This document shows positions 7,319 to 13,502 of a stretch of DNA of 13,502 nucleotides, piece by piece (positions within the stretch are counted from its first letter, which is position 1; every line of letters begins with the position of its first letter). A program made the position numbers and the translations under genes. This stretch comes from a candidate division CSSED10-310 bacterium (GTDB taxonomy: Bacteria; CSSED10-310; JAFGDC01). The stretch lies in the NCBI GenBank assembly GCA_016932295.1, contig JAFGDC010000219.1, forward strand, positions 1-13,502, given 5' to 3'. A model generated the notes under the pieces. The model saw only the letters and a list, made by a program, of their open reading frames with translations. It was not told the DNA's origin and made no database searches.

Positions 7319-7642
7319 GTGAAGATCAAGGAAATCTTGCTCAACGTGCTTGATCGTAAAGCAATACAAAGCTGCCAAACGGACAGGGGTAACTGCGCCT
7401 TTGTGATTCTCACCGACCGTTATCCGGAACTGGTGTTCAGTCCCTCACCCTGGCCAGAACAGCCCAGTCGTGAAGAGGTGATCGCATTTCTGCAAGCTGC
7501 CGAGGTGGTCGAGAATGGACCGACCGATCTGACGGACAGCGGATTCAGGTTCGAGGTGATGCTGCGGGCGCCGGATGGCACCCTGATAGAACTCAGAATC
7601 AGGCGGATTGGCGGCTTGTTGAGTCAATCGATCAATGGTTGA
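7319..7642 (+). CDS. Hypothetical protein, unknown family
   Basis: The start is set at GTG 7319 because GGAGG (7309-7313) is ideally spaced before it and the region upstream in frame (from ATG 7214) is low-quality sequence with no ribosome site; ATG 7307 is a second option. The product has 107 residues, beginning MKIKEILLNVLDRKAIQSC. It is a soluble-looking alpha/beta protein: a leading helix, a strand pair FVILTDRYPELVF, a short helix SREEVIAFLQAAEVV, and two C-terminal strands (FRFEVMLRAPDGTLIELRIRRI) that look like a beta hairpin. Two cysteines (19 and 25) sit six residues apart, too few for a typical zinc or cluster site. There is no signal peptide or membrane segment. I do not recognise the family. 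It ends 54 bases before the convergent amidohydrolase, and that gap has no clear terminator (only ACGGC 7648-7652 / GCCGT 7676-7680 around a 23-base loop). Confidence 0.65.
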   Translation: MKIKEILLNVLDRKAIQSCQTDRGNCAFVILTDRYPELVFSPSPWPEQPSREEVIAFLQAAEVVENGPTDLTDSGFRFEVMLRAPDGTLIELRIRRIGGLLSQSING

Positions 7643-7696
7643 CAACCACGGCTGAATTGCCTGGCGCGGGCCGGGGCCGTCACGACAGAACCCATC

Positions 7697-9301
7697 CTAT
7701 TTCCGTTCGAATACGATCTCCCCGGCAAAAACCGTCATATCCACCTCAATCCCAAGAATGTCCTGCGGAGGGCAGGTGGTGATGTCCGATGATACTACCA
7801 CCAGGTCGGCCAGTTTACCCTCGGTGATGGTTCCGACACGGCCCTCTTCGCCCGCGAGAATAGCGGGATTCAGCGTATATGCCTGGAGTGCGTCGTCCAG
7901 GGAGATCCGTTCCGCCGGATGCCATCCCGCGGGACCGGGATGCCCGTCGGGACGGCGGCGGGTCACCGCGCTGAAGATGCCGGTCAACGGCCGTGGCACG
8001 TCCACGGGGAAATCGGAGCCGAACACCACCAGGGCGCCGGATTTCATCAGGCTGCGGTAGGGATAGGCACGCTCGGTACGTTCCACACCCCACAAGCGAT
8101 CAGCCATTTCCATGTCGAACAGGAGGTGGGAAGGCTGCACGGAGATAGCGACGCGGGGATGACCGAACCTCAGAAGGTCTTCCTCGCTGACCATCTGCAC
8201 GTGCTCCAGCCGATGGCGCAGCGCGGGAGTGGCGGAAGGCTGCGCATGTTCGGTCCGGATCGCCACTTCCAATGCGTTGAGAGAGCTTCTCACGGCCGCA
8301 TCGCCTATGGCATGGATGGCGATGGTGATACCCGCGGCGGCGGCCTTGCCCGCAAGGTTCGCCAACTGCACCGCACTGGTGACCACGATGCCGTAATTGT
8401 CCGGCTCGCCGCAGTAGTTGTCCAGCATGTGAGCCGAACGCGAACCCAAGGCTCCATCGGCATACACCTTGACGCCGCCGATCTTTAACAGCTCATCGCC
8501 ATAGCCGCTCAACACGCCGAACTCGATGGCCGCATCGAGTTCATCATCAGAGAAATACTTCAATACCCTGAGCCGCAGCTGGTGGTTGCGATGAAGCCGC
8601 TGCAGCGCCTGGAAAGCGCTCCTGCCTTCGAAATCATGGATACCGGTTACGCCGTTTCCGTGCAGCAGGGATGTGGCGCGCAGCATCTTGGCATCAAGAC
8701 TCTCGTTGCTGATCCGGGGGATTCTGCTCAGGGCCCTGTCCGCCGCCGCCTCGTACAAGATACCCGCGGGCGAACCGTTCTCCACCAGTCGTGGAATCTT
8801 CCCCCCCGGCGGTTCCGGACTCGCCGCGGTGATCCCCAACTCGGTCAGGGCACGGGTGTTCAGCCAAGCGGTGTGCCCGTCTTTGCTGCGCAAGGCTACC
8901 GGATTACCCGGAGCCACCCGGTCCAGGGCATGCCTGGTGGGGAATTCGCCTCCCCAGCGGTTCACTTCCCATCCCGCCCCCTGGATCCACTCCCCGGGTC
9001 GGACCTTGCGCTGGTGCTCCGCGATGATCTCGAGCGCTTTCTCCAGGGAATTGCAGCCGTCCAGCCGGATGCGATCAAGGGAGAGGGCATAGGAAAGAAA
9101 ATGACCATGCGAATCGACGAAACCCGGCAACAATGAGCGGCCCTTCAGATCCACTGCCTGGCCACAGCGTTTCAACGTTCCCAGAACGGCGTCGTCGGTG
9201 CCGGTGGTGAGTATCTTCGTCTCAGCTATGGCGACCGCCGTCACCGACGGGTCGTTGTATCCATGAATAGTACCATTGTAAAAAACCAGATCGGATTTCA
9301 T
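7697..9301 (-). CDS. YtcJ-type amidohydrolase (Amidohydro_3 family)
   Basis: The 534-residue protein starts at an ATG with GGGAG four bases upstream. It has the full metal-dependent amidohydrolase layout: a short N-terminal beta domain (VFYNGTIHG), metal motif DSHGHF (His 65, 67), KVYADGALGS with Lys 278 at the place of the bridging carbamylated lysine, AIHAIGDAA (His 330), RLEHVQM (His 367), and GSDFPV with Asp 430. The C-terminal strands (GKLADLVVVSSD, VDMTVFAGEIVF) close the beta domain. Length and motif order fit YtcJ/AepA-like enzymes, including N-substituted formamide deformylases; the substrate cannot be read from sequence and is likely a small amide or cyclic imide. No signal peptide, so cytoplasmic. 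It lies 289 bases downstream of the repeat protein on the same strand and appears to have its own promoter. Nothing is truncated. Family call sure. Confidence 0.93.
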   Translation of the reverse strand: MKSDLVFYNGTIHGYNDPSVTAVAIAETKILTTGTDDAVLGTLKRCGQAVDLKGRSLLPGFVDSHGHFLSYALSLDRIRLDGCNSLEKALEIIAEHQRKVRPGEWIQGAGWEVNRWGGEFPTRHALDRVAPGNPVALRSKDGHTAWLNTRALTELGITAASPEPPGGKIPRLVENGSPAGILYEAAADRALSRIPRISNESLDAKMLRATSLLHGNGVTGIHDFEGRSAFQALQRLHRNHQLRLRVLKYFSDDELDAAIEFGVLSGYGDELLKIGGVKVYADGALGSRSAHMLDNYCGEPDNYGIVVTSAVQLANLAGKAAAAGITIAIHAIGDAAVRSSLNALEVAIRTEHAQPSATPALRHRLEHVQMVSEEDLLRFGHPRVAISVQPSHLLFDMEMADRLWGVERTERAYPYRSLMKSGALVVFGSDFPVDVPRPLTGIFSAVTRRRPDGHPGPAGWHPAERISLDDALQAYTLNPAILAGEEGRVGTITEGKLADLVVVSSDITTCPPQDILGIEVDMTVFAGEIVFERK

Positions 9302-9398
9302 GCTGCTCCCATTCTACCACTCAAGACCCGTGACTCCGGTACAATTGCTCGGCGCGGCGGGAAGGCGGGTTTACTCCATCAAGCGGATGCGATACATG

Positions 9399-9426
9399 AG
9401 TATACTGATTTGTGGTTAAAAGTCAT
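9399..9426 (-). promoter_or_regulatory. Candidate sigma70-like promoter for the amidohydrolase
   Basis: Reading the minus strand, ATGACT (9426-9421), a 16-base spacer and TATACT (9404-9399) form a reasonable promoter; the -10 differs from consensus at one base. The start would be near 9391, giving a leader of about 90 bases. AGTATACT is itself a palindrome, so the strand rests on the -35 and on gene direction. Confidence 0.35.
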
Positions 9427-9452
9427 CTCTGAAGGACTATCCCCAAAATTCA

Positions 9453-9475
9453 CCGCCTATGATTGAATGGGGCGG
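9453..9475 (-). terminator. Weak candidate terminator hairpin after the repeat protein
   Basis: CCGCC (9453-9457) pairs with GGCGG (9471-9475) around a 13-base loop. On the minus strand the stem is followed within a few bases by a short T-run (gaatttt). The stem is short and the loop long, so this is a weak call. It lies between the repeat-protein stop at 9591 and the amidohydrolase promoter. Nothing else was recognised in the 289-base gap 9302-9590 apart from that promoter. Confidence 0.2.
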
Positions 9476-9590
9476 CCACCACACATGGTGAAGACATTTC
9501 AATGGTTATAGCTCCATCCTCGGAGCACACGCCGCCGTCCTCGAAGCAACAATGTGCCTGTCAAAAACGGTTCGATCGAGGCGACGCCGC

Positions 9591-11237
9591 TCAGGGCGCG
9601 TACCCCCACTCGATGTAGCCGATTCCCCCAATCACCTGGTCGAAGGTCTCATTGAGGAAGGCTCCATAAAAGATGAGGCCGCTCAAGGAATGATCCACCA
9701 CCGGCCAGGTGAAGGGATCGATGATGGTGAATACCTGTTGTCCCATCGTGACACTCTGCCGCCTGAAATCGATGGTCATGTACTCCGGCGGAGCATAGAG
9801 GGACCAGCTTGGCCAGAAGTAGTACTGATCCAGCACGCCCAGAAGAACAAACAGGGGCAGGGCGGTATAAGGCTGCGAATTGTTGATGACCACCGCATCG
9901 AGGAAGAAGGTGTCATTGGGTTGAAAAATGGTGGCAGGCATATCGAAACCGATCATCAGGTCCTCACCCTTCGATTCCAGTAAAAAATCAATGCTGTATC
10001 TGTTCTGGGGCGGTGTGACTTCCAGCATGGTGGCCGATTGGGGGGCGCCGGCGTTAAGCCAGTATTGACGGTAGTAAAAGGTGTCATTGCGTGGCGCGGC
10101 GACGAAATAGCCGCCCGCCGGCAGTGAACCCAGCACGTATCCGCCGGCGGCATCGGAGATATCGGACTGTTCGAGCTCACCCCAGTTCTGGTCATAGAGC
10201 ACCACTTCCACCATCGGCAGAGGTTGGGAATTGGTGGCGCTGCGCACCGTGCCGACAATGTAGGACCCGGGATCGAGATACAGATCGATGCCGGCGGCAT
10301 TGGTGGGTGGCGTAACGGTCACCGGTTCCGCGCCGATTTCCTCATAGGCGCCGCCGTAATACTCATCCAGGTAGGGATCCGGATACACGGCATCCGCTTT
10401 GATATAATACAGTCCCGCCTCCCATGCTCCCAAAACGTAGAATCCACTGCCGTTGGTGTGATCCTGGATGCGCATCTTGTCCCATGTCGAGTTGTATCCC
10501 TTGACGAGGAAATCCGAGACGGGCGCCTGGGTAAATCCGTCCCGCACGGTTCCCGTGATATAGCCGCCGGCCACCAGTTCAAAGTTCACCGCCAGCGAGT
10601 CACCGGGAATAGTCAACACCGCCGGAACGGCACCGTTGGGGCCCTTAGCGCCATCCCAGTACTGGTCGACATAGGGTTGCGGATAGACGGGGTTGGCCTT
10701 GATATAATACGAACCAGCCGCCAGGCCGCCCACATAATAGCGCCCCAAGGCGTCCGTCATGCCACCCTCGTCCGCCTCCTGCCAGCTGGCGTCATACACC
10801 TGGATGTCGATGTTCTCCAGGGGCAAACCGGTAGCACTCGCCTTGACCGTGCCACCGAAATACCCGCCCGGCGCCAGGGCGAAATCAATCCCCTCCAGCG
10901 TATCCCCGGTCGTCAACAGGAGCCGCGAGGCACTCTGCCTGGTGTAGGCATCACGCCAGTATTCCTGGCGGTAATGCTGGGGATAATGAGGATCCGCCTT
11001 GAGATAATACTCACCGGGCGGAAGGTCATCGATGATATAGACCCCCTCGTTGTCGGTCACCGGATAATACTCGAGAAAGGACCAGGAGGAGTTGTACAGG
11101 TCCAGCTCAAGACCGTTGATGGGCATGCCGGTCAGTTCATCGGTCACGGTGCCGGCTATGATTGCGGCCCGGACGGAACCAGCCGCGCCGAATGCAATGA
11201 ACAACAGCGCCAGAATGACGCCTGTCCCCTTCTTCAT
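9591..11237 (-). CDS. Secreted protein of four carboxypeptidase-regulatory-like repeats and a C-terminal beta-rich domain
   Basis: The start is ATG 11237, backed by a strong ribosome site on the minus strand (AGGGAGGTGA, 11252-11243) and by the signal peptide that begins there (MKKGTGVILALLFIAFGAAG, cleavage likely after VRA near residue 24). A longer reading from TTG 11351 is rejected. The mature 548-residue product has four tandem modules at about 25-125, 126-225, 226-325 and 326-425, each opening with a GTV strand (IAGTV, GGTV, TGTV, VGTV), carrying a YY-x-KA-type core with YP-x-x-Y-x-x-x-YW, and ending in an IDF-x-L-type strand and a PGG-like turn. This matches the carboxypeptidase-regulatory-like/prealbumin beta-sandwich fold common in secreted surface proteins. 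Residues 426-548 form a different beta-rich domain with many aromatics (YYFWPSWSLYAPPEY) and no known catalytic motif. No membrane anchor, LPxTG or sorting tail was seen, so it is probably exported to the periplasm or outside. Function unknown; structural or adhesive use is inference. Confidence 0.88.
   Translation of the reverse strand: MKKGTGVILALLFIAFGAAGSVRAAIIAGTVTDELTGMPINGLELDLYNSSWSFLEYYPVTDNEGVYIIDDLPPGEYYLKADPHYPQHYRQEYWRDAYTRQSASRLLLTTGDTLEGIDFALAPGGYFGGTVKASATGLPLENIDIQVYDASWQEADEGGMTDALGRYYVGGLAAGSYYIKANPVYPQPYVDQYWDGAKGPNGAVPAVLTIPGDSLAVNFELVAGGYITGTVRDGFTQAPVSDFLVKGYNSTWDKMRIQDHTNGSGFYVLGAWEAGLYYIKADAVYPDPYLDEYYGGAYEEIGAEPVTVTPPTNAAGIDLYLDPGSYIVGTVRSATNSQPLPMVEVVLYDQNWGELEQSDISDAAGGYVLGSLPAGGYFVAAPRNDTFYYRQYWLNAGAPQSATMLEVTPPQNRYSIDFLLESKGEDLMIGFDMPATIFQPNDTFFLDAVVINNSQPYTALPLFVLLGVLDQYYFWPSWSLYAPPEYMTIDFRRQSVTMGQQVFTIIDPFTWPVVDHSLSGLIFYGAFLNETFDQVIGGIGYIEWGYAP
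9963..11165 (-). repeat. Four tandem ~300-base coding repeats (100-residue modules)
   Basis: Module boundaries on the minus strand are 11165-10863, 10862-10563, 10562-10263 and 10262-9963. The last three have exactly 100 codons as I count them from their YxxGTV starts. Shared protein features are the GTV opening, Tyr-Tyr/Phe plus Lys-Ala near module residue 53-56, a YPxxY segment in the first three, an aromatic Tyr-Trp/Tyr pair near 69, and a hydrophobic Asp-Phe/Leu-x-Leu close. DNA similarity is limited to short stretches such as the gatataatac-like block, so the duplications are old. Confidence 0.8.
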
Positions 11238-11270
11238 GATCGTCACCTCCCTAACCGTATCCACTGTACT

Positions 11271-11299
11271 TTCATACTCGTAAACACCCGCAGATGCAA
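11271..11299 (-). promoter_or_regulatory. Candidate promoter for the secreted repeat protein
   Basis: On the minus strand TTGCAT (11299-11294), a 17-base spacer and TATGAA (11276-11271) precede the ribosome site, with a predicted start near 11263 and a leader of about 25 bases. Both hexamers are only partial consensus matches. Confidence 0.3.
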
Positions 11300-11312
11300 G
11301 AAGCCGCCCCTT

Positions 11313-11332
11313 CGCCGGCGGTCTGCCCGGCG
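11313..11332 (-). other. GC-rich hairpin after the radical SAM gene
   Basis: CGCCGG (11313-11318) and CCGGCG (11327-11332) form a perfect 6-base stem with an 8-base loop in the 121-base gap between the radical SAM stop and the repeat-protein start. No T-run follows on the minus strand, so it is not a standard intrinsic terminator. It may still separate the two transcripts. Confidence 0.3.
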
Positions 11333-11358
11333 CTTCCGCGATCTCGAACAAACCTAGG

Positions 11359-12771
11359 TCAACGGCGTGACCGGACCAGATACCGCAAGGTTCCCGCCAG
11401 TTCCGGCAGGGTTCGGAGCAAGCGCCCGGAGGTCACTATACGGGCGATGGTCGAGGGCCGGCCGTAGAAACGTCGATAGGCGCTGTACAGCAAGCGCTCG
11501 AGCGCGGACTCGTCGTATTCGTGGGTGGTGAAGTACGGCAAGGGACCGGGGGGATCACCGGCGGCATAACGCAGCCAGTAATCCCCAGGCATCAGCCCGG
11601 TCCTGACCGCATCCGCCATGATCTCGGTGGCAGGCTGTGGCACGGTGATGGAAAAGCTCGCCCAGTCAAGCGGCAGGCGCAGTGAACAGGCGATAGTGGC
11701 CGCCATGGTGGCGATGGTCTCACCCGGATACCCGAGCATGAAGTAGCCGCGGGTTTCCAGGCCGGCCTCCCTGGAGATGGCAAGAGCCTGCTCCGCCTGG
11801 GCCAGAGAGATGTCTTTACGCATGCGGCGCAGAATTTCATCAGCGCCGGACTCGATACCCACGTGAATGCTATAGCAACCGGCTGCCTTGAGGGCCCGGG
11901 CCAGCGGCGCCGTGATCGTATCGGCACGGGCACGGATATTCCATCGAAACCGGAGACCGCGTTGACGGATCAATTCACAGATCTCCAATACCCGGCGTTC
12001 ACCGATAGTGAAGGTCTCATCGAACAGGATGATTTCCCTGGCGCCGCGGTGTTCGACGTAGAACGCCATTTCCTCCACGACATCACCCGGGCTGCGCTGC
12101 CGGAAAGCGCCGCCGGCGTATATCTGCGAGCAGAAACCGCAGCGATGGGGACAGCCCCGACTGGTGATCATGGTGTAGAAGGGTCTCTGGATGGTCAGTG
12201 CCCGGTACCGGGTCACCGGCAGCAGCTCGTAAACGGGAAAACCCGTGGCATCCAGATCGGTGATGGGAGGTCGCGGAGGATTCTCCACCACCTCTCCGTC
12301 GGCGTTCCGGTAGACCACCCCCGCGACGGCCCGTGGTTCGCCGCCGCCGGCGTAGACCTCCACCAGTTCCGGCAGTGCTTCCTCGCCTTCGCAGCAGATC
12401 GCGGCATCCAGCTCACCGATTGCCATGCTCGCTCCGGCAAACAACGCCAGGTGCGGACCGCCGGCAACGATCCTGATGGCCGGCGCGGCGGCGCGAAGCG
12501 CCCGGATGATCCGGATCGTGCGCAGCCAGTTCAAGGACGTGGAGGTAACTCCGGCCAGTTCGTCACGCCGTTCGACCACGATGGCGGCTACCTGCGCGGG
12601 GGAAAGGTTCAGGGCATGGGCGTCGATGATGCGCACCTCGTGGCCGGCGCGCAACAGACTCCCGGCCAGGTACGCAAGCCCCAGGGGTGGATAGATGCCG
12701 GTGACGTTGGCTTCCCGGATGGGAGTATGCGGATCGGGGCGCTCATTCCCGCGAATCAGGCTGATACGCAT
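11359..12771 (-). CDS. B12-binding-domain radical SAM protein (class-B-methyltransferase-like)
   Basis: The 470-residue protein has an N-terminal Rossmann-like cobalamin-binding domain (about 1-145): the YPPLGLAYLAGSLLRAGHEV opening typical of these enzymes, VTSTSLNW, VAGGPH and a CCEGEEALPEL closing strand. The DxHxxG motif of His-on cobalamin enzymes is absent, as is usual for this class, so base-off/His-off binding is expected. A radical SAM domain follows with CPHRCGFC (Cys 207, 211, 214) for the [4Fe-4S] cluster and S-adenosylmethionine, then FDETFTIG, HVGIESGAD and GYFMLGYPGET, all characteristic of the family. The C-terminus (about 400-470) is helical and basic. Such enzymes methylate unactivated carbons or rearrange lipids, cofactors and peptides; the substrate cannot be inferred. 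The ATG lies six bases after the stop of the upstream unknown gene, with GGGGAGC overlapping that junction, so the two form an operon. Family call very sure, substrate unknown. Confidence 0.93.
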   Translation of the reverse strand: MRISLIRGNERPDPHTPIREANVTGIYPPLGLAYLAGSLLRAGHEVRIIDAHALNLSPAQVAAIVVERRDELAGVTSTSLNWLRTIRIIRALRAAAPAIRIVAGGPHLALFAGASMAIGELDAAICCEGEEALPELVEVYAGGGEPRAVAGVVYRNADGEVVENPPRPPITDLDATGFPVYELLPVTRYRALTIQRPFYTMITSRGCPHRCGFCSQIYAGGAFRQRSPGDVVEEMAFYVEHRGAREIILFDETFTIGERRVLEICELIRQRGLRFRWNIRARADTITAPLARALKAAGCYSIHVGIESGADEILRRMRKDISLAQAEQALAISREAGLETRGYFMLGYPGETIATMAATIACSLRLPLDWASFSITVPQPATEIMADAVRTGLMPGDYWLRYAAGDPPGPLPYFTTHEYDESALERLLYSAYRRFYGRPSTIARIVTSGRLLRTLPELAGTLRYLVRSRR

Positions 12772-12777
12772 GCGGCA

Positions 12778-13502
12778 CTAGCTCCCCACGCGGTCTTTCA
12801 TGGGTCCGGTGATGGGATGGGAGCGGTCGAGGAAGCACTTCTCCCGCATCACATTCGCCCAGGCGCCCGCCTCCTGCCGGCCCAGGTCCATGGACACCTC
12901 ACCCTTGCCGCAGTTGGCGGCGAGCTGTACATCGAGGATCATCGGATCGCACGCCGTTATAAAACCCAGCAAAATGGTTTTGGAGGATAGCTTGGCCAGA
13001 TCGAAACCCAAATAGAGTAGCAGCTTGAGTTTCAAGGCCTCGCGCAGCAACCCGAGGAATCGGGGATTAAGGGCAAAGGGAGCAAGCGCCGCCACCAGGT
13101 AGGCGCGCGCCAGCCACGGCCACCTGGAGGCAAGACGGCGATAGCGGTCCAGGCGGGGTTCCATGGCGGCCAGGTCGATCACCTCATTGACAGGAGTAAT
13201 GCCGCCCCGCCCATCCCGCAGCACGAGATAATGCTGAACATAAAAACACTTGCGGACGGCCCAGAAGTGCAGAAAGGCGAAGTACAGCTTCTGGAAACGC
13301 ATGATGTCGCGGCGGGTGATCCGGCCTTCGAACTGGCGTTCGAAAGAGTCGATCACCTCGTCGGGCATGAGACAGTGCTCATAGGAGAATTCCGTCGCCC
13401 GGCCGAGGTACCGGCAGCCCAGGTAGAAGACCTCCTTGATGAACTGGTTTCCAGGCTGGGCGGCGAGTTCGAGCACGGCGCGCATGTCCCGCTCGTTCAC
13501 TC
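12778..13502 (-). CDS. Unknown protein, partial, operonic with the radical SAM enzyme
   Basis: At least 240 residues are visible. The frame is open to the window edge; a GTG at 13500-13498 could be a start but may equally be an internal Val, so the N-terminus is treated as incomplete. I do not recognise the family. The visible part is mostly helical and rich in aromatics (MRFQKLYFAFLHFWAVRKCF, residues 67-86 counted from that GTG). It has a moderately hydrophobic stretch, LARAYLVAALAPFAL (130-144), and another, LKLKLLLYLGF (156-166), which could be a membrane-associated hairpin rather than clear spanning segments. The C-terminal 60 residues (ACDPMILDVQLAANCGKGEV onward) contain three cysteines (183, 197, 222 or close) without a standard metal motif. 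The stop overlaps the ribosome site of the radical SAM gene six bases downstream, implying translational coupling and a shared pathway. It could be the C-terminal part of a second radical SAM protein; too little is seen to tell. Confidence 0.7.
   Translation of the reverse strand, partial: VNERDMRAVLELAAQPGNQFIKEVFYLGCRYLGRATEFSYEHCLMPDEVIDSFERQFEGRITRRDIMRFQKLYFAFLHFWAVRKCFYVQHYLVLRDGRGGITPVNEVIDLAAMEPRLDRYRRLASRWPWLARAYLVAALAPFALNPRFLGLLREALKLKLLLYLGFDLAKLSSKTILLGFITACDPMILDVQLAANCGKGEVSMDLGRQEAGAWANVMREKCFLDRSHPITGPMKDRVGS

Noticed and set aside
9552..9983. 143-residue plus-strand open frame at the end of the repeat-protein gene
   Set aside because: It is antisense to the conserved C-terminal domain and has no start signal or recognisable motif.
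10224..11357. 377-residue open frame on the plus strand opposite the secreted repeat protein
   Set aside because: The minus-strand frame has a signal peptide, a strong ribosome site and four matching repeats. The plus-strand frame only mirrors that periodicity and has no family signature.
11863..12990. 375-residue open frame on the plus strand opposite the radical SAM gene
   Set aside because: It crosses the junction of two coupled minus-strand genes and lacks motifs. The minus strand encodes an intact CxxxCxxC radical SAM protein.

Overview
The window is GC-rich and reads as part of a bacterial chromosome. The gene content suggests an anaerobe of the Desulfobacterota (deltaproteobacterial) type: a NuoF/HydB-like flavoprotein beside a giant flavin/FeS fusion protein, an Mrp ATPase fused to a NifX-like domain, an FmdB zinc ribbon and a B12-binding radical SAM enzyme. 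This taxonomic reading is inference from gene families only; no rRNA or marker gene is present. No tRNA, rRNA, CRISPR array, insertion sequence or phage gene was recognised.

Layout. Plus-strand genes fill the left half (1-7642) and minus-strand genes the right half (7697-13502), converging in a 54-base gap. (i) 1-4646: a 5'-truncated NuoF/HydB-like subunit (NADH site, FMN, three FeS clusters) and, two bases later, a 1140-residue protein joining a NuoG-type [2Fe-2S] ferredoxin, a complete GltD/NfnB-like FAD/NAD(P)H module, a two-cluster ferredoxin and a degenerate molybdopterin-oxidoreductase domain without the catalytic Cys/Sec. Together they look like the electron-transfer core of a soluble NAD(P)H-linked complex, possibly flavin-bifurcating. 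(ii) 4832-5143: a small stand-alone WYL-like protein after an AT-rich spacer with a candidate promoter. (iii) 5440-6996: an Mrp/NBP35-type P-loop ATPase with a C-terminal dinitrogenase-cofactor-like domain, then an FmdB-type zinc ribbon, a pair that suggests FeS or metal-cofactor handling. (iv) 7319-7642: a 107-residue protein of unknown function with its own candidate promoter.

On the minus strand, in transcription order from the right edge: a protein of unknown family cut by the window end; a B12-binding-type radical SAM enzyme six bases downstream of it; a secreted protein made of four 100-residue carboxypeptidase-regulatory-like repeats plus a C-terminal beta-rich domain; and a YtcJ-type amidohydrolase.

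The most unusual object is the fusion protein at 1224-4646. Its domain order, hybrid cysteine motif and non-catalytic C-terminal domain suggest an NAD(P)H electron-confurcating or transhydrogenase-like complex, which would need biochemical or comparative confirmation. The other loci look like ordinary accessory or housekeeping genes with a few individual oddities.
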